Source: an uncultured Pirellulaceae bacterium (GTDB taxonomy: Bacteria > Planctomycetota > Planctomycetia > Pirellulales > Pirellulaceae). From it: a stretch of DNA of 64,000 bases. The stretch covers positions 145,748 through 209,747 of the forward strand of contig CALDHM010000002.1 in the NCBI GenBank assembly GCA_937941455.1, in the 5' to 3' direction. Position 1 is the first letter of the stretch, and every line of letters starts with the position of its first letter. Both the position numbers and the translations under genes were made by a program. Below, in pieces: positions 25,497 through 34,676 of this stretch. The notes beneath the pieces were generated by a model that saw only the letters and a program-made list of their open reading frames with translations, had not been told where the DNA came from and made no database searches.

Positions 25497-26093
25497 ATGA
25501 CCGAAAACGACCGTTTCCACTTCGTTACGATCCTGAGCGTCGCCGTCTTGAGTTTCGGAGGTTGTGGCCGCACCGTCGTGACCGCTCCCGCGAAATCGTC
25601 CGGGCCGCCACGGTTGACCGAATTGACACCGGCACAACAGATGCAAAAGGAGCGAGCCGATGCAGCTCGCGGAGAGTTGTTCAGCAAGTTGATGGAGAAA
25701 CTCCAGGTCAGCTTGGTTGAAGCCGGTCCGGCGGGAGCGATTGACGTATGTCAACAGGCGGCGCCGCAAATGGCCCAAGAAGTCTCACGAGACGGCTTGC
25801 GAATTGGGCGTACCTCCTTCCAACTTCGGAACCCGAAAAATCAGCCCCCCGAATGGGCTTCGGAGTTCGTCCGGCTGAAGACGCGTGAACCGGTCTTCGT
25901 GGGCCTACCCGGCGAGAAATTCGGAGCGCTGTTCCCGATCAAGCTCCTCGATCAATGCACGATGTGCCACGGGCAACCCGCCCAGATCGGGGATGAAGTA
26001 CACGCTGCCATCCGCAAACGCTACCCCGAAGACGTGGCCACAGGGTTTGCACCGGGAGATTTACGCGGCTATTTTTGGGTGGAAGTCGACTGA
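25497..26093 (+). CDS. DUF3365 (Tll0287-like) c-type haem lipoprotein
   Basis: A 198-residue lipoprotein: from the ATG at 25497 a signal segment (FVTILSVAVLSFGGC) places the lipobox Cys at residue 23. The DUF3365 domain carries one c-type haem site, CTMCHG near 157, and the family hallmark AIDVCQQAAPQMAQEV near 85. Members are single-haem redox or sensory proteins of the periplasm. A TTG at 25470 overlaps the msrA stop and has GGAAGAG upstream, so the start could be 9 codons earlier. Proximity to exported MsrA suggests a shared role in extracytoplasmic redox stress; that is inference. Confidence 0.85.
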   Translation: MTENDRFHFVTILSVAVLSFGGCGRTVVTAPAKSSGPPRLTELTPAQQMQKERADAARGELFSKLMEKLQVSLVEAGPAGAIDVCQQAAPQMAQEVSRDGLRIGRTSFQLRNPKNQPPEWASEFVRLKTREPVFVGLPGEKFGALFPIKLLDQCTMCHGQPAQIGDEVHAAIRKRYPEDVATGFAPGDLRGYFWVEVD

Positions 26094-26120
26094 CGGCTTT
26101 CTGGTCCCCGAACGGGGCAG

Positions 26121-27389
26121 TCACCGTTTGGCTTGGAGCTTTTTGAGCAAGTCGCCGCGAAACAATTCGAGCGGGAAATCGTAGTAGGTCTTCAGCTTGT
26201 TGATCCGGTTGGCGATTGCCATAGCCTCGCCCGTAACCCGAGCCGGCGCGGCCATCAATTTTTGGATTCTCAGGGAATTTCTTTCCATCTGCCGAGCAAG
26301 ATTTTGGCTTTCGCCATTGAGCGATTGCAACTCGGCCTGGTGCTGTTGGTTCAACTGGAACAGATCGCGGTTGAGTTGAGCCACTTGCGCTGTGAGGCTC
26401 CACATCTGATTCTGCAGACCCGCGATGGTGGTATCGATCTGCAGAGTCTCCATCGCCAGTTGGTTGCGAAACACTTGATCCCAATACGTCGGCGGGCGAT
26501 CGGGATTGCTGAAGCGTCGATCCCAAAGATCGATCTGAATAACTAGGCTCTGCCACTGGGTCTGCAGCGGAAAGATTTGGTTCTGCACGATCCGGACTTG
26601 CGATTCCAGGGGTTGGATCTGATCGCGCAAGGCTGCGGATCGCTGCTGATAGGCGTTCGTGGAGGCCTGAATTCGGGCAGGGATCTGATCGCGAGCCTGT
26701 TTGAGATTTTGGTTGTTGGCCTGGATTGCTGCGATTTCAGCAGCAGCTTTTTTTTGAGCTTCGGCCAGAAAATCGTGGCGGGCCTGGTCCTGATTGGCTT
26801 GAAGCTGATTGAATTGGTCGATGATCTCCTGCCGCGCGTCGGCAAGGAGTTTGTTCTCCTCTGGCGTCAGCCCTTGTTGCAATGCGGCTTCGGTCTGGAG
26901 CAACGTTTCGCGATTGACTTGGCGATTGCCGGGCCCCTCAATGAATCCTAGCAATCGCCCCGAGTGTCTGAGATAGAACTGCCGCTGGGGGTCGGCGGGA
27001 TCGAGACCGTCCATCGCGCGGCGCAGTCGCTGCAGGTCGACCAAGGCTTCGTTGTTCAGTTCGAGCAAGGTCTCAAGCCAACACAGCACCGCGAGTGCTT
27101 CCAGACTGTTGGGGGCCAGTTGGGCAACCTCGCGGGCGGCTGACAAGGCCTCGCGATACCGAAAATGATTCATCCGCTGCAAGATGAAGGCCATCCGCAT
27201 CTCGACGGACGGAACAGTAGCTTGTTCGTAGGCTGCGGCGGCGAGCTCGTTATTGTCCCCTTCACGGTGCCAATATTCGGAGAGGACTTGCTCGGCCAAC
27301 TGGCGATCCTGTGGCTCGCCGGTTGCCACTGCCAGAGGGGACCAAACGATCAAAGCCACAGCCCAAATTCGACAACAACTTACGAGCAT
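26121..27389 (-). CDS. Secreted coiled-coil protein of unknown function
   Basis: A 422-residue protein. The ATG at 27387-27389 is preceded by GGGAGG at 5 bases, a strong ribosome-binding site, and starts a signal peptide (LVSCCRIWAVALIVWSPLAVATG). Residues 25-145 contain helical repeats with TPR-like spacing (AAYEQ, RYREALSAAREVAQLAPNSLEAL). Residues about 170-400 are Gln-rich coiled coil. No enzymatic motif. It ends 27 bases from the DUF3365 gene in convergent orientation. I do not recognise a family; a planctomycete envelope protein is likely. Confidence 0.8.
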   Translation of the reverse strand: MLVSCCRIWAVALIVWSPLAVATGEPQDRQLAEQVLSEYWHREGDNNELAAAAYEQATVPSVEMRMAFILQRMNHFRYREALSAAREVAQLAPNSLEALAVLCWLETLLELNNEALVDLQRLRRAMDGLDPADPQRQFYLRHSGRLLGFIEGPGNRQVNRETLLQTEAALQQGLTPEENKLLADARQEIIDQFNQLQANQDQARHDFLAEAQKKAAAEIAAIQANNQNLKQARDQIPARIQASTNAYQQRSAALRDQIQPLESQVRIVQNQIFPLQTQWQSLVIQIDLWDRRFSNPDRPPTYWDQVFRNQLAMETLQIDTTIAGLQNQMWSLTAQVAQLNRDLFQLNQQHQAELQSLNGESQNLARQMERNSLRIQKLMAAPARVTGEAMAIANRINKLKTYYDFPLELFRGDLLKKLQAKR

Positions 27390-27907
27390 ACTTACCTCCC
27401 GACAATGCCGCCAAACGGTGCCCCCGCGCCGACCAGCCAACACTTCGTCTTTCGCTGCTATCAGTCATCGCTATCTTAGGAGAGAAGCCTGTACAAAACA
27501 AGTTTTCCCGCAGTTTTTCGCGGAGGCGGCAGGATCGCCAATGGTTGACCCGTGCCGAGTGTAGCGCGATTGAGCAAACCGTTTTCCGGCCCCGGGACCG
27601 CAAGCAAGAATTTCCCATTGACGGAAATAGGCCATTCGCTGACATTATCCCCAAGTCAGCCGCCGCAGCTCATGTTTTGAATCGGACTGGGGGCGATGGA
27701 TCGGCCGCAACGGCAAAGATTCGAGCTTGAAACAACCATGTCACAGTGAAGCGGAGCTGACGTTAGTTCGAACAGATCGTACATCGCAGCCGGAACTGCG
27801 ACACGCTGGCAGCCAGGACGTCGAGCCCCGCCGCAAGCTCGATACCGATTCGAACTGTGTTTCCCGCGGGCGAGAGGTTGACTTGGGATTTGACAAGGAG
27901 GTCGTCC
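27390..27907. other. 518-base divergent intergenic region
   Basis: Separates two divergent secreted-protein genes, each with a strong Shine-Dalgarno at its edge (GGGAGG and AAGGAGG). Promoters for both must lie here, but no pair of boxes is convincing. No repeat of families A or B is present. Confidence 0.4.
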
Positions 27908-29671
27908 ATGACCCGTAATGTAAAGGTGCCGCTGTTCTATTTCATTCTCGTGTTTTCGATCTTCAGCGGGACAGGCGAGGCGATTCAGGAGGTATTTCCC
28001 CCAACGGGAAGTCAACCAGGGCAAGCGGTTGGGAGCGGCGTTCCCCAGTTGCCGCCCTCCAGAAGCTTTCAGGTCAACGACTTGCGGAGCTCTCGCCAAC
28101 GTTTCCATGAGCCACCAGAACAGACGGCAACCGATGGGGCCTCAACTTCGCTCGGTCAATGGCAAAGTCAGCCAGCCCAAAGGCCATCGGAGTTCTCATC
28201 GTCTCGCAAATTTCAAGGACCGCAATTCCAAACGCCTGCTCAACCCGACAGGACCGAACTCGAATCGGTGATTTCCGATCGGCAACTGTTGCCCAGCTCC
28301 CGGGGGCTCGAACCCCTGGACACCGATACGAACCGGCCCTCAGCGGCCTCCGTAAGGTTTTCCGGCGTGGCCGAAAGTGATACGGCGACAGCGGTCGTCG
28401 ATCCGCAAGTAGTAGCCGCTCATTTCGAAATGCCTGACCCGATGAATTCGATGAATCCCGGCACTCTGGGTGCCGTGTCAGGTGGAGAGCCGAATGCCTT
28501 ACTCGAGCGCTATCGACTCACTCAATTCCGTGAGCCGTTGCCAGGGGTTCCGCTGACGATCGAAGCGGCATTGGCCCAGACGCCGCCGCAAATCCGCACG
28601 GAAATGGTTCGACAATACTGGAACACTTTTGCCGCTTGGTGCCGCCACATGCAGGCCATCGAGCAGCGGACCGCCACTACCCGCCTTAGTTCCATGGGGG
28701 GGGGCGATGGGGCTCTCGTACAAGGAGCCATGGCGTTAGTCGAAACTGCCGTGCAGCGAACTGAGGACGAGTTGATGGAACAGCAGCGAGTCTTGCAATC
28801 ATTCTTACCCAATTCTCGCGCTGACACCCTGCTGGCTTTGCCAGCCGACTTGCCGATCGTCACTGTCTACGATACTCAGTATGACACCTACGCAGCGATG
28901 AATCGCCTCCCCTACGAGCATCGGACCATCAACCAGCGGCTGCCTAAATTGCTCGCGCGGATCGAATTGGCCGCCAAGGCTTGTCAGCTCAACGATCAAG
29001 CCGTTCAACAAACCTCCGGCGGCAATACGGCAGCCGCATTGCTGGCCATTCAACAGGCGGCCGCCGCGCAGCGACAATTCATCGACAGTGTGGTGGCATA
29101 CAATCAGATCATTGGCGACTATTCGTTGAAAGTCGCGCCCTGGAATACGCCGACCAATCGCTTGGCTGGCATGTTGGTGATCCCGGCAGCACCGATCAAT
29201 ACGCCCGCAGCCGCAGTAGCCGGTCGCCCGATCGCGCCCCTGCGCGAGGCGACCCTGCCGAACGATCCCCGAGCGAACGATCTCCGCCAACCCCGCGCAG
29301 GGACTGGTGGTTTCAACGCGAGCTTCCAGCAGCCCGTAACGGCGCCGATCAATGCAGCAACGCCCCCCGCGAATTCGCCTCCCCTTGTTCGCAACTTCGA
29401 AAATCCTGCGGCTGCCCCGACAGGATCGACAGGCATGCAGCCTGCGTTGCCAGAACAGCAAAACCCGACCGACGCGTTTCGACGGTCAGGATCGGCCCCA
29501 TCGGCAAACGACGGCGCATTTCAACCGCCGACCCAGATCAACCCTCAGCCCAATTCGCCTCAACCCAGCTCGACGCCACCTCAAGGTTTGCCTTCATCGC
29601 GATTTCCAGACGGAAACTTCAGTAGCCCCAATCCGGCGAACAACCCCAGCAGCGGGGGTGCGGAACAATAG
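27908..29671 (+). CDS. Secreted Pro/Gln/Ala-rich protein of unknown function
   Basis: A 587-residue protein. AAGGAGG lies 6 bases before the ATG at 27908, which opens a signal peptide (KVPLFYFILVFSIFSGTGEA). Residues about 20-190 and 425-587 are low-complexity, rich in Pro, Gln, Ser and Asn and probably disordered. The central part (about 195-420) is helical with no known motif; it includes PPQIRTEMVRQYWNTFAAWCRHMQ and DTQYDTYAAMNRLPYEHRTINQRLP. A nine-base G run (28696-28704) lies inside. The layout suggests a surface or envelope protein; no function can be assigned. Confidence 0.78.
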   Translation: MTRNVKVPLFYFILVFSIFSGTGEAIQEVFPPTGSQPGQAVGSGVPQLPPSRSFQVNDLRSSRQRFHEPPEQTATDGASTSLGQWQSQPAQRPSEFSSSRKFQGPQFQTPAQPDRTELESVISDRQLLPSSRGLEPLDTDTNRPSAASVRFSGVAESDTATAVVDPQVVAAHFEMPDPMNSMNPGTLGAVSGGEPNALLERYRLTQFREPLPGVPLTIEAALAQTPPQIRTEMVRQYWNTFAAWCRHMQAIEQRTATTRLSSMGGGDGALVQGAMALVETAVQRTEDELMEQQRVLQSFLPNSRADTLLALPADLPIVTVYDTQYDTYAAMNRLPYEHRTINQRLPKLLARIELAAKACQLNDQAVQQTSGGNTAAALLAIQQAAAAQRQFIDSVVAYNQIIGDYSLKVAPWNTPTNRLAGMLVIPAAPINTPAAAVAGRPIAPLREATLPNDPRANDLRQPRAGTGGFNASFQQPVTAPINAATPPANSPPLVRNFENPAAAPTGSTGMQPALPEQQNPTDAFRRSGSAPSANDGAFQPPTQINPQPNSPQPSSTPPQGLPSSRFPDGNFSSPNPANNPSSGGAEQ

Positions 29672-29907
29672 CGGTTAGCTGGGGCCTCATGAAAGGTCCC
29701 CCGCAAAGGCTTTGGCCGCCGGTCTTTGTGAAAATCGAACGCTTAGTAAGTCAGGGGCGATAAAGGTTGGCGACAAAGCCAGCGGAGTGCGAAAACCGAA
29801 AAGGTCACGCGGCCATGCAGACGCTAGCACCCTGGCGGTATCTCGATCGCCGATCGCAGCGTTTTTCACAGCCTCCGCGCAGTCATCGATATTTAGTTAG
29901 CGTCTAA

Positions 29908-29950
29908 CCCAAAACCGTCAGCGACCGTAACCCGAAGTGTAAGCGCAGAC
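29908..29950 (+). repeat. Dispersed repeat family A, copy 4
   Basis: CCCAAAACCGTCAGCGACCG followed by TAACCCGAAGTGTAAGCGC. It lies about 240 bases behind the 27908 gene in the sense direction. Confidence 0.65.
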
Positions 29951-30075
29951 TAATTTCGGGATCGGTTCTTAAGGTTTACCTAATCGGTACAACTGGAACG
30001 GCCCTCCGAATTATCGATACGATCGACACGATCGTTTCAACACGAATCACTCTCGGCCCCGATGAATGACACAAG

Positions 30076-30206
30076 CGGCCGTTTGCCAGGCTCTGTGCCA
30101 AGACCTGTCAACCGCAGGGCTCTAGTCCGCGGTTCTCCTGAGAACCGGACGCTAACATGTTCCAGCGGATAGTTTAGGGACAAACCCTAGGCCGTTCGCT
30201 GGGCTC
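30076..30206 (+). repeat. Structured dispersed repeat family B, copy 2
   Basis: Aligns over its length with 9655-9780. The outer stem here is CCAGCGGA (30162-30169) with TTCGCTGG (30195-30202), and the inner stem TAGGG-ACAAA-CCCTA (30175-30189). A G-C pair in copy 1 is A-T here, so both arms changed together. A second hairpin CGGTTCT-CCTG-AGAACCG (30130-30147) is perfect in this copy but has two mismatches in copy 1. Confidence 0.6.
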
Positions 30207-30288
30207 AGCGTACGCGAATTCATGGAATTAGGCCTGACTCGGAATTGCCAAGTTGATTTTGGCCAGTAGAGTGATCTTGATTTTGAAA

Positions 30289-31644
30289 ATGGCGATTCGA
30301 GCACTATTTTATCGACGATGGCGGCCTTCGCTGGTCGTATGTTGTGCATGCTTCGTCGTCGCATGGAGCGTCTTCAAGACGGGGACTTGCCAAGCGTGTC
30401 AGGTACAGTCGCCCCTCTCGGCAGCGGGAATAGCTCCCCCGGCCCCAGACAGCTCGAATCAAGTCACTTCCTCAGCCGTCGAGCAGATCTTGGCCGTAGC
30501 CCTTGCCCAGCACCCCGAAATGACGCGGGGCCAAGCCGGGATCGATCAAGCTGACGGGCTCCGATTCCAAGCGACGCGACGCCCCAATCCAGGCTTCGGT
30601 TATGTCGCCAGCGAAGTTGGGAATGAGGGGCGGGCCGGCCAACAAGGATTGTACTTGTCGCAAGAATGGGTGACGGCTGGTAAGCTCGATCTCGCTGGTC
30701 GGGCCGGTCTGCACCGCACCCAAGCGGCGGTCGAACGGCTGGAGTTGGCTAAGCTGCGACTGAGCAGCAAGGTGCAATCGCAGTATTGGACTCTCGTGGC
30801 GGCGCGCCAGCGAGTAGAGTTGCTGAATCAATTGCAAAAGGTTTTGTCGGAAACCGTTCAAAACAACCGCGATCTATTCCAAGCCGGCGAGCGCGGCAAA
30901 GGGGACTTGTTACAGGCCCAACTGGAACTCAGCCAACTCGCCGTTCTCTTGCGACAAGCCGAGGTCCAACTGCGAGCGAAGACCGACGCACTGGCCACCA
31001 CGTTAGGCATGCCGGCCGATTGGGTCGAGCAGTTGCCGACCGATCCCTGGCCCACCCATGACTTGCTGCCCAGTTGGATCGAGCGAGCGGACACCTCCGA
31101 CTATTGGTCGACAAGTCCAGAAATCGCCGAAGCAGCCGCCTTGATTCAAGCCGCCCGTTGCGATTTGCAATTGGCCCAAGCGCAGATCGTCTCTAACATC
31201 GACAGCTGGGCGTCCGTGCAACACGATGCGGCGACCAACGACGTCATCGTCGGCGTTCAGGTCGGCGCATTCGTCCCGATTCGCGACCGTAAGACCGGAC
31301 TCATCAAGGCGGCCCGCGCGGAATTGGCCGATAGCGAGGCGGCCCTGTCGAGCCGCTGCCGGGATGTCCACAATCGGTGGATACAAGCGGTCGGGGACTG
31401 CCGGGCCGCCTATGAAATGTGCCGGTCGATCAACGAGGAACTGCTGAAGCTCGTCAAGGAGCGTTTCGAATTAGCGCGGCAGGCTCATCAACAAGGCGAA
31501 ATCGATTACCTTGAATTATTGACCGCGCAGCGCTCCTATTTGACGGTGCGGCAAGCGGCTATCGATGCCTACGAACAAGCGACCCTGGCCTTAGTCCGGC
31601 TCGAAACGTTAGCCGTTGAAGATTCAAGCTCGGCAAGTCGTTGA
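30289..31644 (+). CDS. TolC family outer-membrane efflux protein
   Basis: A 451-residue protein of the outer-membrane efflux (OEP/TolC) family, which forms the exit duct of RND or ABC export systems. The ATG at 30289 is used; a TTG at 30253 is an alternative. The N-terminal hydrophobic segment (RPSLVVCCACFVVAWSVF) is a signal. Two OEP repeats follow (about 70-255 and 270-445), with RPNPGFGYVASE and FVPIRDRKTGLIKAARAELADSEAAL (membrane loop and coiled coil) as family marks. No inner-membrane pump or periplasmic adaptor lies nearby, so its partner is unknown. Confidence 0.88.
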   Translation: MAIRALFYRRWRPSLVVCCACFVVAWSVFKTGTCQACQVQSPLSAAGIAPPAPDSSNQVTSSAVEQILAVALAQHPEMTRGQAGIDQADGLRFQATRRPNPGFGYVASEVGNEGRAGQQGLYLSQEWVTAGKLDLAGRAGLHRTQAAVERLELAKLRLSSKVQSQYWTLVAARQRVELLNQLQKVLSETVQNNRDLFQAGERGKGDLLQAQLELSQLAVLLRQAEVQLRAKTDALATTLGMPADWVEQLPTDPWPTHDLLPSWIERADTSDYWSTSPEIAEAAALIQAARCDLQLAQAQIVSNIDSWASVQHDAATNDVIVGVQVGAFVPIRDRKTGLIKAARAELADSEAALSSRCRDVHNRWIQAVGDCRAAYEMCRSINEELLKLVKERFELARQAHQQGEIDYLELLTAQRSYLTVRQAAIDAYEQATLALVRLETLAVEDSSSASR

Positions 31645-32545
31645 TTGCCAAGGCCGCACTTTTGCGACTTGCCCCCTGCCCTTCCCGCGGCGGAGGTTGT
31701 GTGGTTATTTCAAGCGTTGGACAAAAACAGCGAACGCGCCAGCCAGCGAACAAATCAGCCATCTGACCGGGGCGATGGGCAAGGAAAGGCAAAAATGTGC
31801 CACCCATTTTTGCGATTTTTTGCGGAAAAAGGCCAAAATGGGCCAAAATGTGCCACCCATTTTTTGCGGAAAGGTGCGTGTCAGGACTTGGCTTTCCAGG
31901 ACTTGGCTATCCCCGCAGGGGGGAAAAAAACGCAGGGGAAAAAAGTGCCATCCATGTGTTCGGGAAAAAGTGCCATCCACGTGTTGGGAAAAGGCGAGTG
32001 CCAGGGCTTGGCGAGTTCGGTGGGGCCAGAAGGTTTTGCGTCACGGGCTCTCGATGCCCGATCGTCTTGGCTGACGACGGTACCAAAAGTCCTGCTCCCG
32101 TGCCGCTTTTGCTGCCAGTCATTCTGACGAGGGGGACGCTCTGGCCGCGAGGATCAGAGTCTAGGGACGAGCTTATTCCCAGGACCGACGCGCCCCGTCG
32201 GGGAGAGCTTTTCCACCTGATTTGACTCGTACGAATCCCGAAATCTATATTTGCGGATGCGATTCGCCATGCAGGCTGCATCAGGAGTAGCTATTCTGGC
32301 GTTGGCACTCTCCCCGTCGCAAATTCGCCGAATGGGACGCCGCGCGATGACCACGTTCACCCCACGGAAATCGCGATGGTTCGTGGATAAACGAGGAAAC
32401 GCCACAACCGTGACCGGTTACCATTGGCGAAAAAGTAGTTCGTCGGACAACGACAGACAAGCCGTCTGAAGGTATCTTGTTGAGAGAGGATCATCATCGG
32501 CCTTCGAAAGCATTTTGTCGGATTCGCGGCGTAGAGGTTTAAAAC
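31645..32545. other. 901-base intergenic region between tolC-like gene and recO
   Basis: Contains a cluster of imperfect repeats at 31791-32013 (listed separately) and a short stem CCGACG/CGTCGG near 32184. The frame 32251-32469 shows no ribosome-binding site, motif or signal and is not called. Confidence 0.5.
31791..32013 (+). repeat. Cluster of GTGCCAYCCA imperfect repeats
   Basis: Four copies of an A-rich tract plus GTGCCAYCCA start at 31791 (AAAAATGTGCCACCCATTTT), 31844, 31939 and 31965. Copies 1 and 2 continue TTTTTGCGG; copies 3 and 4 continue YGTGTTSGG. Copies 2 and 4 are followed by GTGYCAGGRCTTGGC (31878 and 31999), and CAGGACTTGGCT is repeated once more at about 31897. Spacing is irregular and the units are not palindromic, so this is not a CRISPR array. 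Confidence 0.7.
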
Positions 32546-33334
32546 GTGTCGACCGAGAAGTCTTGGGGAATCGTGCTGCGGGTTGTCGACTTTAGCGAAA
32601 CGAGTAAGGTTGTGACGCTGTTCACCCGAGACCACGGCAAGATCACGGGGCTTGCCAAGGGGGCCTATCGTCGCAACGGCCCGTTCGAATCGGCGCTCGA
32701 TTTGTTGTCGATCGTCCAGGTCACCTACATCCACAAATCTGGCAACGCTCTGGATTTGCTGACCGAGGCCAAACTTGAGCGACGATTCCGCTCGGCCAGT
32801 AGGAGCCTGACCCGTTTGAATTGTGCGTTTTACCTGATCGAGATCTTGGGGCGATTTACCGAAGACGCTGACCCCAATCCCGCGCTGTTCGATTTGGCCG
32901 TGAACACGCTGCAGACGCTCGACGGTGACCGGGATGACCCGCAGCTTACCTTGGCTCAGTTTGAGATGCAGATGCTGGCAATGTTGGGGCATGCACCGAT
33001 GCTGTCACAATGCGTAAGCTGCGGGAAAGAGGCTGGCCAAGCCCAAAGAAAATTTTTTGGGACTTTGTCGGGAGGGCTGCTGTGTTCAACTTGTCGCGTT
33101 GGCAAAAAAAGTGTAATTACTCTCAGTCCGGCCGCTTGGTCGCTGCTGGACGAACTCGCGGCGGAAGAAGCCTTACGGGGTGAACGGCTGGCGGAATCGA
33201 CCGGCGCGTATCGCTCGGGCCATGAACCGACCGTAGGTTTTCCTGAGGTGTGGAGCGTGCTCAACCTGTTCATTAGTCATCTGCTGGGTCAACCTCCGCG
33301 GCTGCAAGCGAATTTGTCCAGATCCGAAAATTAA
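32546..33334 (+). CDS. recO: DNA repair protein RecO
   Basis: A 262-residue recombination mediator that helps load RecA at single-strand gaps. An N-terminal OB fold is seen (GIVLRVVDFSETSKVVTLFTRDHGKI, residues 8-33) and AKGAYR. The helical C-terminal domain has a zinc site CVSCGK ... CSTCR near 153-180. Start is GTG at 32546 with GAGG about 10 bases upstream. It is the first of a run of same-strand genes up to cdsA. Confidence 0.92.
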   Translation: MSTEKSWGIVLRVVDFSETSKVVTLFTRDHGKITGLAKGAYRRNGPFESALDLLSIVQVTYIHKSGNALDLLTEAKLERRFRSASRSLTRLNCAFYLIEILGRFTEDADPNPALFDLAVNTLQTLDGDRDDPQLTLAQFEMQMLAMLGHAPMLSQCVSCGKEAGQAQRKFFGTLSGGLLCSTCRVGKKSVITLSPAAWSLLDELAAEEALRGERLAESTGAYRSGHEPTVGFPEVWSVLNLFISHLLGQPPRLQANLSRSEN

Positions 33335-33364
33335 GTTTGCGTTCTCTTTCCGACATGGAAGTCG

Positions 33365-34669
33365 ATGGTGTCTAGACGATTGGGCTCTACAAACATTTCG
33401 AGCGCATGGCGGCTGGTGGCGAGTCTGAGCTTGCTGCTATTCGTCGCCAGTTCATTTTGCGGCTGCCAATCAGTGCGAAAGCCGCAGCTCGACGGAGGCA
33501 AACTGTTTAGCAAGAGCACGAAAAAGAAATCTGACCTTTCGACCGACGACGTGCTCGACCCGCTCGGGGCCCGAAATGTCAATCGCCTGGTGATTCACGA
33601 CCTGGCCCCGTCGCAGGTCGGCACGACGATGCGGGCAAAATTCGCCAAGGGGAACAACGAGGCTGCCGCGCGGGGCTACTACGAGGACGGGATGGAGTTC
33701 TACAAGAAGGGGCTGCAGCTCCGGGAGCAAAATCCTGACGGCTCGGAGCACATAAAAGCTTTCGAACAAGCTGCCAAGCAATTCCGTCTGGCCGGCGCCA
33801 ATTGGCAGGATTCCGCGCTCGAGCAGGACGCGCTCTTTTATGAGGGCGAATCGTTGTTCTTTGCCAATCGCTATCTGCAAGCGAATCGGACTTACGAAAA
33901 ATTGATTGGCGAATACTCCTCGACGCGGTACATGGATTTGGCTCAAGCGCGTCGTTTTGCGATGGCGCAATATTGGTTGGCCTTGGCCCGCGACAATAAA
34001 AAAGCGGTCGTGCGCATTCCGCACCCTCACCCCAGCCGTCCGACGATGGGGCTGGCCTCCGAGGCGCGGCGGGTTCTGAACCGCATCCGGCTCGACGACC
34101 CGACCGGAAAGCTGGCGGACGACGCCACGATGGCCTTGGGCAACGCCTTCTTCGAGGCTGCGATGTACCAAGACGCGGCGGACGCCTACGAAGACTTGCG
34201 GCGTAATTATCCGGCTTCGGAGCACATGTTCCGCGCCCACATCCTCGAGCTCAAGGCGCTGATGAATTCCTATCATGGCGAGAGTTATCACGACGAGCCG
34301 CTGGTGCGCGCCGACAAGTTGCTGCGGCAAATCGTACGGCAATTCCCCAACGAAATCGCAAGCGAACGGCCGTACCTCGAAAAAGAAGCGGCCGCCATTC
34401 GCAATTTGCTCGCCAATCGCGATTACACGCTGGCTCAATACTATGAGCGTCGCGGCGAGAACCGAGCCGCGGCCATCATGTACGAACAAGTCGCGCGCGA
34501 CTACAGCAATTCTGCGTTGGCCCAAGAGGTCGATGTCCGGCTCGCGTCGTTGGAAGGGAAAGATCCTCATCCGCCGCAGTATGCCCAGTGGCTGGTCGAC
34601 ATCTTTCCGAAATCCGAAGCCAGCCGCCCGCTGATCGCTGCCGGCAGCCGCGAATCGATGGCCCGATAA
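33365..34669 (+). CDS. BamD-like TPR outer-membrane lipoprotein
   Basis: A 434-residue lipoprotein: signal WRLVASLSLLLFVASSFCGC with lipobox Cys near residue 36. TPR-like pairs cover about 90-420, notably DALFYEGESLFFANRYLQANRTYEKLI and DAADAYEDLRRNYPASEHMFRAH, which match the BamD/YfiO pattern of protein assembly into the outer membrane. It is longer than classical BamD (about 245). The next gene encodes an LptE-like lipoprotein, so the pair suggests an outer-membrane biogenesis unit. Seven bases separate them. Confidence 0.8.
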   Translation: MVSRRLGSTNISSAWRLVASLSLLLFVASSFCGCQSVRKPQLDGGKLFSKSTKKKSDLSTDDVLDPLGARNVNRLVIHDLAPSQVGTTMRAKFAKGNNEAAARGYYEDGMEFYKKGLQLREQNPDGSEHIKAFEQAAKQFRLAGANWQDSALEQDALFYEGESLFFANRYLQANRTYEKLIGEYSSTRYMDLAQARRFAMAQYWLALARDNKKAVVRIPHPHPSRPTMGLASEARRVLNRIRLDDPTGKLADDATMALGNAFFEAAMYQDAADAYEDLRRNYPASEHMFRAHILELKALMNSYHGESYHDEPLVRADKLLRQIVRQFPNEIASERPYLEKEAAAIRNLLANRDYTLAQYYERRGENRAAAIMYEQVARDYSNSALAQEVDVRLASLEGKDPHPPQYAQWLVDIFPKSEASRPLIAAGSRESMAR

Positions 34670-34676
34670 TCGTTCC

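Larger units (their letters stand above)
29672..30288. other. 617-base intergenic region with both repeat families
   Basis: Holds a family A copy (29908-29950) followed by a family B copy (30076-30206), the same order and orientation as at 8985 and 9655. Between them, sequence at 30045-30070 (AATCACTCTCGGCCCCGATG) resembles 58944-58963, so family A may extend for more than 100 bases in some copies. No gene is supported. Confidence 0.5.

Noticed and set aside
28297..28322. tRNA T-arm-like GGGGCTCGAACCCC string
   Set aside because: It is inside the 27908-29671 gene and has no acceptor, D or anticodon arms around it.
31791..32013. Possible CRISPR array
   Set aside because: Only four degenerate units with irregular spacing, no uniform spacers and no cas genes.
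32251..32469. 72-codon frame before recO
   Set aside because: No ribosome-binding site, no recognisable domain, composition like intergenic DNA.
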